Below, piece after piece: positions 54,479-62,660 of a stretch of DNA of 64,000 nucleotides (position 1 is its first letter; every line of letters begins with the position of its first letter). The translations under genes were made by a program, and so were the position numbers. The notes under the pieces are model-generated. The model saw only the letters and a list, made by a program, of their open reading frames with translations. It did not search any database and was not told the DNA's origin. This DNA is from Truepera radiovictrix DSM 17093. Its GTDB lineage: Bacteria > Deinococcota > Deinococci > Deinococcales > Trueperaceae. Location of the stretch: assembly GCF_000092425.1 (NCBI RefSeq), contig NC_014221.1, positions 811,001 to 875,000 on the forward strand. Direction: 5' to 3'.

Positions 54479-54871
54479 ATGAATACAAGCGGCAGCGAAA
54501 TCGCCCAGAGCTTTATGGACGCGCTAAAGCGCGTTGAAAAGGAGCGGGAGGTGGCCCCGCTGGTCGCGCTCTTCGCCGAGGACGCGACCCTGGAGCGCAT
54601 GACCCACAAGACCTACGAGGGCAAAGGGGACGTCGAGACCTTCTGGACGGAGTATCTCGAGCCCTTTGACGAGGTCTCCACGGAGTTTTACAACGTCACC
54701 GAGGACGACGAGACGGTGGTGCTCGAGTGGCGCTCGAAGGGCAAGCTAAAAGGTGGCAAGGACATCTCGTACCGGGGTGTGTCGTCCTTTGACGTCGAGG
54801 GGGGGAAGGTCAAGAGCTTCCGCACCTACTACGACTCGGCCGCGTTTTTGACCGAGGGGGCGAGCGCGTAG
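54479..54871 (+). CDS. NTF2/SnoaL-like small protein
   Basis: The 130-residue single-domain protein has the cone fold of the SnoaL/NTF2-like group (ALFAEDATLERMTHKTYEGKGDVETFWTEYLEPF, VVLEWRSKGKL, YRGVSSFDVEGGKVKSFRTYYD). GGAGGAACGC precedes the ATG. Function is uncertain; such proteins bind or isomerise small hydrophobic ligands. Confidence 0.85.
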   Translation: MNTSGSEIAQSFMDALKRVEKEREVAPLVALFAEDATLERMTHKTYEGKGDVETFWTEYLEPFDEVSTEFYNVTEDDETVVLEWRSKGKLKGGKDISYRGVSSFDVEGGKVKSFRTYYDSAAFLTEGASA

Positions 54872-54886
54872 CGCCGACGCGCCCCG

Positions 54887-54926
54887 ACGCACGAAGAGCC
54901 CTACACGCGTAGGGCTCTTCGTGCGT
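54887..54926 (+). terminator. 18-bp hairpin after NTF2-like gene
   Basis: Perfect inverted repeat (54887-54904 and 54909-54926) with an ACGC loop, 15 bp after the stop. No T-run follows. Confidence 0.7.
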
Positions 54927-55012
54927 GCACCGCGCCACCCTCTCCAGGGCGCTGCAGCGCGCCGCGTAGCCTCGAGCAGGGCCGTTCTAGCCGCTGCGGG
55001 CGCGCCTAGACG

Positions 55013-55489
55013 CTAGCGCGGGTCGTAGAGCTGCTGCGCGCCCGCCTCGCGCAGGGTGGTGACCGCTTTCTCGACGTCGTTGGTCTCCAACATCAGGAGT
55101 TTGCCGCCGCGCTCGAGGCCCAGACGAAACGGTTCGGCGTCGTCACCGAGGCGGTCGAGGCGACCCGTACGGGCGCCCCGGCCGTCGCCGACGAGGCCGA
55201 CCGGCGCGGGCTGCGAGCCACCGGAGCCGCCAAACGCCCCCGCCACGCCGCCGACGGGGGGGATGCCGAGGGTGCCGCTCGCGTCGCCACCGACGTCGCC
55301 GCCGCCGAGACCGCTACTCATCCCGACGCTCACCCCGCCTTCGAAGTCCTCGCTCGTTTCGGGCGCCGTGTCGGCTTCGCGCCCCTCGTTCACCTCGATG
55401 ATGTCGTCGCCGAGGCCGGCGCTTTGCAGCGCGTTGATCGCGCGCTCGAGCGCCGCCGAGTCGTCGAAAAGAGCTGCTACCGTGGCCAT
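55013..55489 (-). CDS. Stress-protein (YflT/GSP17M-like) with Gly-rich insert
   Basis: 158 residues from ATG 55489 (GGAGGG upstream). The N-terminal part (VAALFDDSAALERAINALQSAGLGDDIIEV) and the C-terminal strand-helix (KLLMLETNDVEKAVTTLREAGA) form a ferredoxin-like fold as in general-stress proteins of the YflT type. The middle is Gly/Asp-rich and low complexity. Role unknown, perhaps stress-related. Confidence 0.65.
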   Translation of the reverse strand: MATVAALFDDSAALERAINALQSAGLGDDIIEVNEGREADTAPETSEDFEGGVSVGMSSGLGGGDVGGDASGTLGIPPVGGVAGAFGGSGGSQPAPVGLVGDGRGARTGRLDRLGDDAEPFRLGLERGGKLLMLETNDVEKAVTTLREAGAQQLYDPR

Positions 55490-55611
55490 GGTCCCTCCTT
55501 GGGTGCGGTCTGGGTGCAAAGAGCACCTCGCGCGTGGTGTTCGGCCGCGCGGCGAGGTGCTGTCAAAGTAAGGCGTAACGCCGTCAAGCTAGCAGGGGGC
55601 GACCCCCGAAG

Positions 55612-56055
55612 CTAGCTCGCGCGCTGCCGCGACTGCAGCTCGTTGTAGGACTGCTGGATGGCCTCGTGCTGCCGCGCGACGAGCTCTTTGAGGTGCGCCG
55701 GGAGGTCGCGTTTGAGCACGTCTTCGTAGTTGTCTAAAGCCGCGCGCTCACCGCGCTGGCTCTCGGCCAGGATGGCCTCGTCGTCTTTGCCGGTGATCGC
55801 GTCGCGCACGTTGATCCAGGCGCGGTGCAGCGCCGCCCCGGCGCTCCCGCGCTCTTTGGGGTCGCCGCCTAGCCGGAGCACCTCCTGCTCGAGCTCGCCG
55901 CGGAAGGTGGCGCGCTGCTGCCCGAGGTGGAGCAGGCGGGTTTTGAGCTCTTGGCTGGTCGCTTCGTCGGCGGCTTCGCGGTAGCCGTTTTCGCCGTCGA
56001 TGCAGGTGCCGATCAGGTAGTTGAGCGCTTTAATGACTTCGCTGTTGTCCGCCAT
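55612..56055 (-). CDS. PA2169/DUF2383-type four-helix bundle protein
   Basis: 147 residues beginning MADNSEVIKALNYLIGTCIDGENGYREAADEA, followed by LKTRLLHLGQQRATFRGELEQEV and ILAESQRGERAALDNYEDVLK. This ferritin-like four-helix pattern matches the DUF2383 family, often found near stress genes. The ATG at 56055 follows GGAGG. Confidence 0.85.
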   Translation of the reverse strand: MADNSEVIKALNYLIGTCIDGENGYREAADEATSQELKTRLLHLGQQRATFRGELEQEVLRLGGDPKERGSAGAALHRAWINVRDAITGKDDEAILAESQRGERAALDNYEDVLKRDLPAHLKELVARQHEAIQQSYNELQSRQRAS

Positions 56056-56184
56056 AAAAGACCTCCAAAGGAATTGAAACAACCTTTACCCTTGTACTAC
56101 GCAGCGTACCGGAAGTTCGTACGCAGCGCTGCTAAGTAGGCCTCTACAACGGTGGGAGGCGGGCGGCACCCCGCTCCCGAGGGC

Positions 56185-56271
56185 TGCTGCGCGAGGGCAG
56201 TGCCCCTGCGAGCACTCAGCCTCACGAGAGGCGTCCCCCGGTGGGGATGCTGCGCGAGGGCAGTGCCCCTG
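56185..56271. repeat. 24-bp direct repeat, two copies
   Basis: TGCTGCGCGAGGGCAGTGCC plus CCTG occurs at 56185-56208 and 56248-56271 (63-bp period). Each copy contains the inverted repeat GGGCA-G-TGCCC. It lies in a 253-bp intergenic gap. Confidence 0.6.
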
Positions 56272-56308
56272 TGAGCTAGGCCCGCGGCTAGAGCCGCCGA
56301 CCGAGGGG

Positions 56309-57109
56309 TTAAGGCCGAGCCTCCGGCGCCTCGCCGAGCTGGCGGACGAGCGCCTCGAGGCGCGCCCGCGAGAGCTCGCCGACGTGCCGGTACACGAGGG
56401 TGCCGTCGGCTGCGAAGAAGAAGGTGTTGGGCAACCCCGCGGCGCGCCACTGCCGCCCGAGCTCGGCGCCCGGGTCGAGCAAGACGTTGGGCAGCGAGAG
56501 ACCCTGCTCGGCCACAAAGCCCGCGACCTGCGCCCCCGACTCCCCCTGCGACACGAGCGCGAAGGTCACCTCGGGAAAACGTTCGGCGGTTTCGGCGAAA
56601 AGGGGCAGCTCGCGGCGGCAGGGCGGGCACCAGGTCGCCCACAGGTTGAGGACGAGGGGCTTCCCAGCGAACGCGCCGAGCGCCACGGGTTCCCCCGCCA
56701 GGTTGGTCAGGGTGAGCGGGGGGAGCGTCGTCTCGGTAGCGCTCGGCGCGGTGAGCGCCGCAGAGAGCCCCCAAGCTGCGAGCCCCGCCGCCGCGACGAG
56801 CGGCGCGGCGCGCTCCCGCACCCTCAGGGTGTAGAGCGCCGCCGCGGCGAGACCCCAGAGGGGGCTAAAGCCGCCCTGCCAGAGGTAGAGGACGCTCAGG
56901 GGTTCTTGCAGGTACGTACCACCATGCTCGAGCACGAAGCCGAGGCGCGCGCTGAGGAGGAGGATCCAGGCGCTCTGCCAGGCCCAGCTGGCCAGGCGCG
57001 GCCGCCGCCGCCCCCAGAGCTCGGCGAGGGCGACGAAGGTCGCTAGCCCGACCCCTGCGCTAAAGCGCGCGGCCGAGAGGACAAAGGGGCCGAGTTGCAG
57101 TTCGTAGAT
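56309..57109 (-). CDS. Membrane-anchored TlpA-like thiol-disulfide protein, apparent ATC start
   Basis: The C-terminal ~135 residues form a TlpA/ResA-type thioredoxin domain with WATWCPPCRRE and the cis-Pro loop GLPNTFFF. Ahead of it is a TM region of about four helices resembling the N-terminal part of Lgt-like proteins (YELQLGPFVLSAARFSAG onward). The first canonical start codon, GTG 56935, lies within this hydrophobic region. Upstream in the same frame a perfect AGGAGGG (57114-57120) stands 4 nt before ATC 57109, so initiation at ATC is likely; CTG 57100 is an alternative. Length would be 266 residues. Likely reduces disulfides outside the cytoplasm. Confidence 0.75.
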   Translation of the reverse strand: MYELQLGPFVLSAARFSAGVGLATFVALAELWGRRRPRLASWAWQSAWILLLSARLGFVLEHGGTYLQEPLSVLYLWQGGFSPLWGLAAAALYTLRVRERAAPLVAAAGLAAWGLSAALTAPSATETTLPPLTLTNLAGEPVALGAFAGKPLVLNLWATWCPPCRRELPLFAETAERFPEVTFALVSQGESGAQVAGFVAEQGLSLPNVLLDPGAELGRQWRAAGLPNTFFFAADGTLVYRHVGELSRARLEALVRQLGEAPEARP

Positions 57110-57118
57110 CGCGCCCTC

Positions 57119-57679
57119 CTACGGGCCGGCGTGGCGTAGGCGGTAGAGCCGCATGTGCTGCAGCTCGAGCCGTTCGACGACCGCTAGGGCGGCGCGCGCA
57201 CTCGCCGCCTCCAGAGCGGCCTCGCTGAGCCGGTGTGCTAAAGGCGGCCCCTGCGCCTCGTCGCGGTAGGGCCACTCGAGCACGGCGACCTCGCGCGCGA
57301 CGCGGGCCGCTTCGGCGAGCATCGCTTCTGGCGCGTCGCTCTCGTGCAGGACGTGCCCCAAAAAGGCGAGGTCGAAGCGCGCCGCCCCAAACGGCAGCGC
57401 CTCACCGGCGGCGCGCACGAAGGTGGCCGCCGGTACGTGCGCCGCGGCGAGCGCCAAAAAGTCGGGGTTGAGGTCGACGCCCGTCACGGACGCCCCCGCA
57501 GCGGCGAAGGCTTCGGCGAAGACCCCCGTGCCGGTCCCGATGTCGAGCACCGACGGCGCGCCGCTCGGAGCGCGTAGCGACCCGAGCAGGTGCGCGCACA
57601 CGCGCGCGGGCTCGAGGAGCGCGAGGCGCTCGGGGCGGCGCAACCGGTCGGCGGCGCCGCGAAAGCGTTTTTCAGACAT
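57119..57679 (-). CDS. SAM-dependent methyltransferase
   Basis: 186-residue class I methyltransferase: VLDIGTGTGVFAEAF (motif I), VTGVDLNPDFL (motif II), RAAGEALPFGAARFDLAFLGHVLHES (motif IV). It is close to the UbiE/COQ5-like methyltransferase_11 group; the substrate is unknown. Its stop sits inside the Shine-Dalgarno of the next gene, so the two are translationally coupled. Confidence 0.9.
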   Translation of the reverse strand: MSEKRFRGAADRLRRPERLALLEPARVCAHLLGSLRAPSGAPSVLDIGTGTGVFAEAFAAAGASVTGVDLNPDFLALAAAHVPAATFVRAAGEALPFGAARFDLAFLGHVLHESDAPEAMLAEAARVAREVAVLEWPYRDEAQGPPLAHRLSEAALEAASARAALAVVERLELQHMRLYRLRHAGP

Positions 57680-57785
57680 CTCGCCCTCTCTTTACACCGC
57701 AGACGAGCCCAGCCGGCTGGTAAGGGCACCCGACGAGCAGGCGCCCCCTCTAAAGCCCGTTGCCGGGGCCGCCCAGGGGTCCGCC

Positions 57786-58082
57786 TCAGCGCCGCGCCAA
57801 GCGGAGCGTGGCGAGGAGCTCTTTGGGGTCGACGGCCTCCCCGGGGTAGCCCTGGGCGCACTTTTCGAGGTAGGTCTCCAAGATGACGTCGCTCGCCGCG
57901 TCGAGCGCGCTGCGCACCCCCGAGAGCTGGGTGAGCACCTCGCGGCAGTCGCGCTCCTCCTCGATCATCCGCTGCAGCCCGCGCACCTGCCCCTCGATGC
58001 GCTTTAAGCGGTTGAGGAGTTTTGCCTGGGTGTCGGTTTTAGAGGGCTTGGGGGCCGCTGCCTCTGTCGTGGTGGGCATCAT
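57786..58082 (-). CDS. CsoR/RcnR-family repressor, CstR-like (persulfide sensor)
   Basis: A 98-residue four-helix DUF156 repressor (LLNRLKRIEGQVRGLQRMIEEERDCREVLTQLSGVRSALDAAS). It keeps the first conserved Cys (RDCRE) and the last (LEKC), but the copper-binding His (HxxxC in CsoR) is Tyr (YLEKC). Two Cys without His is the pattern of CstR, which senses persulfides. It is the last gene of a TGATG-coupled operon with sulfur transport genes, which supports that role. The operator candidate is at 59127. Confidence 0.85.
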   Translation of the reverse strand: MMPTTTEAAAPKPSKTDTQAKLLNRLKRIEGQVRGLQRMIEEERDCREVLTQLSGVRSALDAASDVILETYLEKCAQGYPGEAVDPKELLATLRLARR

Positions 58083-58561
58083 CAGTGGGGGAGCCGTTTC
58101 TGCAAAAGGCCGTAGACGTAGGTGCCCGCGACCGCGCTCAGCAGCACCACGATAAAGACCGTCTGACCGGCGCCGATAAGCGCGGCGATCGGTCCGGGGC
58201 ATGCGCCGGTAAACGCCCAGCCGAGGCCGAAGGCAGTGCCGCCCAAGATGTAGCGGCGGTAGGTCGGGTCTTTGGGCGCGAGCGTGATCGGTTCGCCGCC
58301 GAAGGTGTGCACGTTAAAGCGCTTGATCAACCACACCGAGAGGGCGCCGACCAAGACGGCCGAACCGATGACGCCATACATGTGAAAGGACTGAAAGCGG
58401 AACATCTCCTGGATGCGGTACCAGCTGATGACCTCGGCTCTTACCAGCACGAAGCCGAAGAGCGTTCCGGCGAGCAGGTAGCTGAGGTAGCCCAGAAGCG
58501 GGGTGCTGGGTTGTTGCGTGCGTTTGGCGGGGCGCACCGCGATGCGCTCTGAGGTGTCCAT
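58082..58561 (-). CDS. YeeE/YedE-type sulfur transporter, second half (DUF6691)
   Basis: 159-residue membrane protein with about four TM helices. The conserved Cys loop GWAFTGACPGPIAALIG fits the YeeE/YedE (thiosulfate/sulfur import) family. It is the complementary half to the protein encoded immediately upstream, with no gap (TAGATG). In other bacteria these halves are fused or adjacent. Confidence 0.87.
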   Translation of the reverse strand: MDTSERIAVRPAKRTQQPSTPLLGYLSYLLAGTLFGFVLVRAEVISWYRIQEMFRFQSFHMYGVIGSAVLVGALSVWLIKRFNVHTFGGEPITLAPKDPTYRRYILGGTAFGLGWAFTGACPGPIAALIGAGQTVFIVVLLSAVAGTYVYGLLQKRLPH

Positions 58562-59134
58562 CTAGCCTCCTAAAATGAGCGGGAGCAGGACGTGGGTGGA
58601 GATGAGGCCGCCGATAAAAAAGCCGATGACGGCCACGAGTGACGGCAGCTGCAGGTTCGACAGGCCGCTGATGGCGTGCCCCGAGGTGCAGCCGCCCGCG
58701 TAACGGGCGCCGAAGCCGACCAAAAAGCCGCCCCCGACCATGAGCACAAGGCCCGGCAGCGTGAGGAGGTTTGCCCAACTAAAGAGCCCTCGCGGCACGA
58801 GCGCGCCGTCCGTCTCGACGCCGAGCGCGGCGAGCTCGCGCTGCGTGCTCGCGGCGACCTGCAGCGGTTCGGGGTTGGCGAGCAGCACGCCCCCGACGAA
58901 GCCGCCCAAAAGCACGCCGAGGACGAAGACGAGGTTCCACGCCTCTTTGCGCCAGTCGTAGTTGAACAACCCGATCCGGCTGCTTCCCGGTAGCATGGCG
59001 CAGGCGTGGCGGAGGTTCGACGAGATGCCGAACGCCTTATTTCCTAACAGCAGCAGCAGGGGGACGGTCAGCCCGATGAGGGGCCCGGCGACGTACCAGG
59101 GCCACGGTTGTCTCAAGATCTCTAAAATACCCAT
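58562..59134 (-). CDS. YeeE/YedE-type sulfur transporter, first half
   Basis: 190-residue membrane protein with five or so TM helices and the signature [20 protein letters not shown] plus the Cys-containing [10 protein letters not shown]. This matches the YeeE/YedE thiosulfate transporter family. The start is ATG 59134; the longer frame to 59206 lacks support. It is the first gene of an operon ending in a CstR-like regulator. Confidence 0.87.
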   Translation of the reverse strand: MGILEILRQPWPWYVAGPLIGLTVPLLLLLGNKAFGISSNLRHACAMLPGSSRIGLFNYDWRKEAWNLVFVLGVLLGGFVGGVLLANPEPLQVAASTQRELAALGVETDGALVPRGLFSWANLLTLPGLVLMVGGGFLVGFGARYAGGCTSGHAISGLSNLQLPSLVAVIGFFIGGLISTHVLLPLILGG

Positions 59135-59143
59135 ACCGGGTAT
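59127..59143. promoter_or_regulatory. Inverted repeat operator candidate for CstR-like regulator
   Basis: ATACCC-ATACC-GGGTAT is a 6-5-6 inverted repeat overlapping the start codon of the first sulfur-transport gene. A -10 TATACT (complement of 59145-59150) lies just upstream. The half-sites resemble TACCC/GGGTA elements of CsoR-family operators. Confidence 0.55.
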
Positions 59144-59344
59144 CAGTATAGGGGGGAGGGGAGGCGCTGTCAATGGGGGCGCCGACGCGTAGCGATTGCG
59201 GTGCAACGCCGCCAGTAGACCTTTCCGGAGGGTGTCGGCCGACGATGCCGCGATGTTTCGGAAGAGCGTCGCCGACCGGATGGACGAGGGTCACCGGCGC
59301 TCCAGCTTCCGCGGCATGCGCGTGTCGACGGCGCCCAAAGCAAA

Positions 59345-59366
59345 GGCTCGAGCTTTAGCTCGAGCC
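59345..59366 (-). terminator. Hairpin terminator of YvlD-like gene
   Basis: A 10-bp stem GGCTCGAGCT/AGCTCGAGCC followed on the minus strand by CTTTGCTTTG, 31 bp past the stop at 59397. Confidence 0.6.
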
Positions 59367-59396
59367 GCGTGACGCTTAAGGCGCTGCTCGCGTCGG

Positions 59397-59756
59397 CTAC
59401 CAGTCCCGGGGGCGGCGCGTCCCGACGAGCGCGCTCAACACGGTGCTGACGAGAGTCAGCACGAGCGCTGCCAAAACCGCGCCGCCGAACCCGGTCGTCT
59501 CCAGAGGGGTGAGAGCAGCCACGATCAGGAGCGTGAGCGCGTTGACGACGAGCAAAAAGAGCCCCAGCGTGAGGATCGTCAGCGGCAGCGTAAGCACGAT
59601 CATGATGGGGCGCACGACGGCGTTGACGAGCCCGAGCACGAGCGCCGCCAAGAGGACGGGGCCGAGGCCGGGTTCGGTGAAGAAGAGCCCTACGCCGAGT
59701 TCGGCGGTGATCCAGAGGGCGACGGCGTTGAGCAGCCAGCGAACGAGCACGTACAT
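59397..59756 (-). CDS. YvlD/phage-holin-IV-like four-TM membrane protein
   Basis: The 119-residue protein is almost entirely hydrophobic with four TM helices and the conserved NAVVRPIMIVLTLPLTILTLGLFLLVVNALTLL. This is the DUF360/YvlD family; Bacillus members are linked to envelope stress. TAAGCT (59764-59769) is 7 nt before the ATG. Confidence 0.9.
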   Translation of the reverse strand: MYVLVRWLLNAVALWITAELGVGLFFTEPGLGPVLLAALVLGLVNAVVRPIMIVLTLPLTILTLGLFLLVVNALTLLIVAALTPLETTGFGGAVLAALVLTLVSTVLSALVGTRRPRDW

Positions 59757-59825
59757 GGGCTAGAGCTTACCACCGCGCTTGCAGGGTGGCTGTAGGCACG
59801 TTCTGCGCCCGCGAGCACGGGGGAC

Positions 59826-60716
59826 CTAATGCGGCTGTTTGACGTAAGCGGGGTAGGTGCCTCTCACCTCGAAGCCGAGCGATTGGAGGATTTCGATGAG
59901 CTTGGGGTCGCGTTGGGTGATGAGGGTCTGAATGCGCCCGAACGGGCTGCGGGCGGCGAGCTCCTGCATCGAGGAGAGCAGGAGCCGCCGCAGCATCTCC
60001 GAAGACTCGCGGTACTCCGCCGCGACACCCGCTGCTGTCAAGTAGTACTGGCCGTCGACCCCGTCTTGGTAGAGGCCGTAGCAGGCGTAACCGACGGGCT
60101 CCTGGTCGAGCGTCTCAAAGGCCAAAAACCACAAATTGGGGTGAAAGGGGCCGCGCCAACGCTTGAGCCACGCCCAAAAGGTTTCGGAAGGGGAGAAGCC
60201 CTCGGCGCGGCGGAAGGTCTCCTGAAAGAGGTCGTCGCGCTCCTCGCTCCAGGCCTCGAGCACCAAGGGCAGCCCTAGGGGCGGCAGCTCGGCGAGGTCG
60301 AACTCGAGGTCGAACGCTTGGCGCTTTTCAAACCCGAGCGCCTCGAGCGCGGGCGCGACGAGCGCGAGCTTTTCCGGCGAGAAGTTGTAGAGGGGGCAGT
60401 GCACCGCCTCGTGCTCAAAGCGCTCCAAAAGCTTGCCGACAAGCGTCCTTAGGTCCTCGGCGTCGCGCTTAAACCAGAGGTTGCTCAGGTAGAGGTTCTG
60501 GTCGTCCCCGTCTTGCTCCGGCGCGCGCACGTAGGCGCCCGCGAGCGGCACGTCGCCCTCGGAGAACAGGATAAAGCTGCGCTCGGCCTCGGCGCCGGGG
60601 TCGTGCACCGACCGCACCGCGCGCCTCGCGAAAGCGCGCGGGTCGCTGTGGCCCAAAAAATCGTAGGAGGAGGCGATAAACCACTCGAGCTCGTCGGGGG
60701 CGATGGAGCGAATCAC
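59826..60716 (-). CDS. Putative GNAT-superfamily double-domain protein
   Basis: 296 residues. The C-terminal half looks GNAT-like (PVGYACYGLYQDGVDGQYYLTAAGVAAEYRES, TQRDPKLIEILQSLGFEVRG), and the N-terminal half has a similar strand pattern ending in ALGFEKR, suggesting two tandem GNAT folds. No clear acetyl-CoA loop in the first half. Start GTG 60716 with TAGACT (60725-60730) 8 nt upstream. Confidence 0.75.
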   Translation of the reverse strand: MIRSIAPDELEWFIASSYDFLGHSDPRAFARRAVRSVHDPGAEAERSFILFSEGDVPLAGAYVRAPEQDGDDQNLYLSNLWFKRDAEDLRTLVGKLLERFEHEAVHCPLYNFSPEKLALVAPALEALGFEKRQAFDLEFDLAELPPLGLPLVLEAWSEERDDLFQETFRRAEGFSPSETFWAWLKRWRGPFHPNLWFLAFETLDQEPVGYACYGLYQDGVDGQYYLTAAGVAAEYRESSEMLRRLLLSSMQELAARSPFGRIQTLITQRDPKLIEILQSLGFEVRGTYPAYVKQPH

Positions 60717-60871
60717 AACGCGACAGTCTACCGCACTTTTTCAGCGCCCGTTCTCATCGACTTATGTCGCCCCGAGGTGCGTTGCGCGCCGCGGAGGGGT
60801 CTGCTAGCCTGATAACGTGCTTACATACGTGAACATAGCTGCTGTGACGGGCGTGAGCAGCTAACGCGCCC

Positions 60872-61420
60872 ATGCACGGTGCCGACGCGTCGCCGCCGCT
60901 ACGTGTGCTTAGCGGCAACGCGCTGCTCGGGGAGCTGCTGGAGACCTTTCTCACCCAACAAGGCCGAAACGGTTTACGGGTCACGGTGATCCTCGACGCC
61001 CCCTGGGGTTACGCTTACACCGCTTTCGAGGGTGCGCCGCAGGGTCGCTCAACGCTCATCGTCACGGACAACCCCTGCGGTGAAGCTTGGGAGGACCTCT
61101 GGGACCTCGCACCGACGGCCCTCATCGCCCAGCAGCTCTCCCCCGGAGCGTTGCTGCCGACGATAGACCAGACGGTGAGAGGTCAGCGGCTTAGACTCAC
61201 CCCTTTCTACGAGACGCCCTTAACCAAGACCGAGCGCCGCGTGCTGCGGCTCTGCGCCACCCTGGGCGACCTAAGGGCGGTCGGCGACGCGGTGGGGGTC
61301 AGCTCGGGTACCCTTAAAAACCACCTCAGCAGCATCTACGGCAAGCTGGGGCTGCGCGGCCTGACGGACCTGCGCCCCTACTACTTCGGCGGCGTCACCC
61401 CGGCGGACCCACGCCCCTAA
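60872..61420 (+). CDS. LuxR/GerE-type HTH regulator, paralogue of the one at 6013
   Basis: 182 residues. The GerE-type helix-turn-helix is in the C-terminal 60 (LTKTERRVLRLCATLG, then VGVSSGTLKNHLSSIYGKLGLR). The N-terminal domain shares VILDAPWGYAY and LIVTDNPCGEAWEDLWDLAPTALI with the regulator at 6013, and both proteins end near YYFGG/YYFGN. No phospho-receiver Asp can be placed with confidence. The ATG lacks a clear Shine-Dalgarno. It heads the second thioredoxin-permease cluster. Confidence 0.8.
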   Translation: MHGADASPPLRVLSGNALLGELLETFLTQQGRNGLRVTVILDAPWGYAYTAFEGAPQGRSTLIVTDNPCGEAWEDLWDLAPTALIAQQLSPGALLPTIDQTVRGQRLRLTPFYETPLTKTERRVLRLCATLGDLRAVGDAVGVSSGTLKNHLSSIYGKLGLRGLTDLRPYYFGGVTPADPRP

Positions 61421-61562
61421 CATCATGACCCCGGAACCATGACCGAAGTCATGCGCGGGGCATGACCGAGCGCACTTTCGCGGGCCAAAAGGGTGGCGCT
61501 ACACTGCGCGTAGCCGGATGAGAGCAACCTGTAGCCATCGTGGGATAGCTGAGGGGGAAGTG

Positions 61563-62660
61563 GTGAAACGTACGATTTGGGTTTTGGCTGGACTCGTAGG
61601 CGTGTTGTTGCTCGTCGCTGGGTTCTCTCTAAGGGGGTTCTTGACTCCGGGCGCGCGGCTGAGCCCGGAAGAGGCGCGCTTCGTCGAGCAAGAGGTGAAC
61701 CGACACACCGCCGCCTTGGTTGAGAAGTTCGCGTACTCGAGGGCGACCCCCCTCTTTCAAGGGGACAGCTTTCCCGAACTCCCCTTTCCGGTTCTACGCG
61801 GCGACGCACCCAATTGGTCTCGGGCTACCGTCGTCACGGTGGGGGGGACCACCGGGAGCAGCGCCCTGACGCTCCACACGCAGCTAGCGGGCAAAGACAT
61901 CCAAAAGGTCCACGTCATATTCGGCCCGTTCATGCCGCAGGAGCTGGACGCCTTTCCGACCGACGTCGCGCTCCTAGATGGCACGGGGGGTGAAGACGGC
62001 CTCAACGTCAGCCGGGAACTCCACGACCTTCTCGGCATCACCGGCACGTCCGGCTACCTTGTGGGGGACGACCGGACGGTGCTCTTCGCCCAGGTCAACA
62101 AAGGGGACTTTAGGGCCTTGGGTAGCGCCGTCGAGAGCTTTTTGCAGCGCGGCCCCGAGGCCGTCACGCCGAGCACGCAACAGCTCCTCCCCATCGGGGA
62201 GCCCCTACCGCTGGCGGAGGTCCCGACCGAGCTCCAAGCTGACCTGAGCGAAGCGCTCTCCAAACCCGTTACGTTGGTCTTTCTCTCGGACAGAACCTGG
62301 TGCGATACCTGTAAGGATTGGCTAGATCACGCCGACGCCTTTATCGCGTCGTGGCGCGAGCGGGGGTACGGGGTCGTGCTCGTCGAAGGCGGCGGTGAAC
62401 GGTTTTCGTTGGAGCGGCTTGCAAATGGCGTTTTGAAGCTTTCAGCCCCTCACCTTCCGGGCTCTCCTACCGAATCACGGGTGCTCTCGAGCTGGGGCAT
62501 GACGGGAATTCCTGCAACCTATGTGCTTAAAGACGGCGCCTTGCAGGGTCAAGTCTCGTGGCTCGAGCTCGACATCAACGGCACCGCTTACAAAGACCTC
62601 CACTTCCGAGCGTTGGACGAGGTCGTCCAACGTTTGAGTGCTCGAGTAGCCTCACGATGA
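61563..62660 (+). CDS. Exported protein with two thioredoxin-like domains (CDTC), paralogue of the one at 6841
   Basis: The GTG at 61563 has GAGGGGGA upstream and gives 365 residues, nearly the same length as the protein at 6841 (366). The N-terminus is a signal anchor (IWVLAGLVGVLLLVAG). The first domain (about 85-195) has no CXXC (FGPFMPQEL at the place) and the second carries C247-D-T-C250 followed by a cis-Pro loop (TGIPATYVLKDG). Its TGA overlaps the ATG of the permease (ATGA). Redox role inferred; no small Cys-rich gene lies between it and the permease. Confidence 0.8.
   Translation: MKRTIWVLAGLVGVLLLVAGFSLRGFLTPGARLSPEEARFVEQEVNRHTAALVEKFAYSRATPLFQGDSFPELPFPVLRGDAPNWSRATVVTVGGTTGSSALTLHTQLAGKDIQKVHVIFGPFMPQELDAFPTDVALLDGTGGEDGLNVSRELHDLLGITGTSGYLVGDDRTVLFAQVNKGDFRALGSAVESFLQRGPEAVTPSTQQLLPIGEPLPLAEVPTELQADLSEALSKPVTLVFLSDRTWCDTCKDWLDHADAFIASWRERGYGVVLVEGGGERFSLERLANGVLKLSAPHLPGSPTESRVLSSWGMTGIPATYVLKDGALQGQVSWLELDINGTAYKDLHFRALDEVVQRLSARVASR

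Noticed and set aside
56185-56271. Possible CRISPR-like repeat pair
   Set aside because: There are only two copies, no further units and no cas genes nearby, so it was kept only as a direct repeat.
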